Below, piece by piece: positions 4,687 to 5,291 of a stretch of DNA of 5,291 nucleotides. The stretch comes from Methanobacteriota archaeon (GTDB taxonomy: Archaea; Thermoplasmatota; Poseidoniia; Poseidoniales; Thalassarchaeaceae): assembly GCA_002712645.1 (NCBI GenBank), contig PAUH01000007.1, positions 1 through 5,291 of the forward strand, given 5' to 3'. The notes under the pieces are model-generated. The model was given only the letters and a program-made list of their open reading frames with translations. It was not told where the DNA came from and ran no database searches. Each line of letters begins with the position of its first letter. Positions within the stretch are counted from its first letter, which is position 1. Both the position numbers and the translations under genes were made by a program.

Positions 4687-5291
4687 ATGAAGAAATCCCT
4701 CTCGAGGAATCCGAACATGCTTAGAACCATGATTGGCCTTGGTATGACCCTTATCTTCCTCCTCGGTTATGCAGTCTATTCAAACACGCTAGATAGCGAA
4801 TATTATCGATTCGAGACTACGAATGAAGAAGTGGTTCTTACGACTGCCGAGTTGGATGATGACGGGAAGTGGTACGTCACTACGACATCTGCTATTTCGT
4901 GGTTGAACATCTCGATGGAGAATCTTCCAGAGGGATCTAAAATGATCGTGTCTTCGAGTTCTATTCCATTCTACACAAGTGAGTCATTGGGTGCAGATAA
5001 TGCTGGCCGGATGTTCACATGCAAAGATATTGATGAGGATTTTGAGTTAATTGTTGAGTCTTGTGACCTAGATTTCTCACATGAATCGCTTGAGGCAAAT
5101 GGAGTGATTGAGTTCAAATCGATTGTGGAAATCGAGCTTCCTCTGGGTGGAGTAGGATATATCGAAGCTGACGATTATGATGGCGCATTTGAGAAAGCAA
5201 CAGAGCGTGTATCGGAAGCAGAGGGGATTACCACGTGGTCAGTAGAGGTAAGAAAATCCGGGGAAATCGTAAATCTTACTGATGCGCCTGA
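4687..5291 (+). CDS. Putative membrane-anchored secreted protein, unknown function (partial at window end)
   Basis: An uninterrupted frame runs from ATG 4687 to the window edge (201 codons plus two bases), so the C-terminus is missing. I do not recognise a family. The N-terminus has positive residues (MKKSLSR, R13), then a hydrophobic segment at about 14-31 (MIGLGMTLIFLLGYAVY), which fits an uncleaved signal anchor or type II membrane segment with the rest outside the cell. The outer part is acidic and rich in Ser, Thr and beta-prone alternation. It has two cysteines, C112 and C126, that could pair, and two N-glycosylation sequons, NIS at 74 and NLT at 196. In-frame GTG 4681 is an alternative start; GAGAGTG just upstream is a weak ribosome-binding site. 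It is transcribed away from the ribosomal-protein unit and nothing links it functionally to its neighbours. That it is a real gene is supported by length, the membrane segment and codon use like its neighbours'. Confidence 0.75.
   Translation, partial: MKKSLSRNPNMLRTMIGLGMTLIFLLGYAVYSNTLDSEYYRFETTNEEVVLTTAELDDDGKWYVTTTSAISWLNISMENLPEGSKMIVSSSSIPFYTSESLGADNAGRMFTCKDIDEDFELIVESCDLDFSHESLEANGVIEFKSIVEIELPLGGVGYIEADDYDGAFEKATERVSEAEGITTWSVEVRKSGEIVNLTDAP

Overview
The window looks like a piece of an archaeal chromosome. It encodes four ribosomal proteins that occur only in archaea and eukaryotes (S19e, L39e, L31e, S17e). It also carries de novo preQ0 genes, which archaea use to make the tRNA base archaeosine, Shine-Dalgarno sequences of the GAGGTGA type, and an archaeal-style TATA box. 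Very tight packing, moderate base composition and a secreted acidic protein would fit a marine planktonic euryarchaeon such as Marine Group II (Poseidoniales), but that lineage guess is inference and no marker here fixes it.

Left arm (1-2068, + strand): a four-gene unit with overlapping reading frames, queE (5' end cut off by the window), queC, msrB, queD. QueD makes 6-carboxy-tetrahydropterin from dihydroneopterin triphosphate, QueE rearranges it to 7-carboxy-7-deazaguanine, and QueC converts that to preQ0. A methionine sulfoxide reductase B gene sits between queC and queD. The QueC protein has Ser, Ser, Ser and Asp where its family normally has four zinc-binding cysteines; this is the most striking observation in the window.

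Middle and right arm (4556 down to 2065, - strand): a six-gene unit, rps19e, rpl39e, rpl31e, rps17e, a TrmJ/SpoU-type tRNA 2'-O-methyltransferase gene, and a SprT-like zinc metalloprotease gene. A TATA box lies about 35 bases upstream of the rps19e ATG. The 51-codon rpl39e gene is easily missed because of its size. Most genes are separated by 0-10 bases or overlap, and several Shine-Dalgarno sequences lie inside or across the end of the preceding gene. The two units converge at about 2066, where one TTAA supplies the stop codon on both strands.

Right edge (4687 to the end, + strand): a divergently transcribed gene, cut off by the window end, encodes a protein with one N-terminal membrane segment and a long acidic outer domain of unknown function. 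The 130-base gap between it and rps19e holds the rps19e promoter.

Both units serve translation: one modifies tRNA through preQ0, the other supplies ribosomal proteins and a tRNA methyltransferase. I see no mobile element, CRISPR array, rRNA or tRNA gene.
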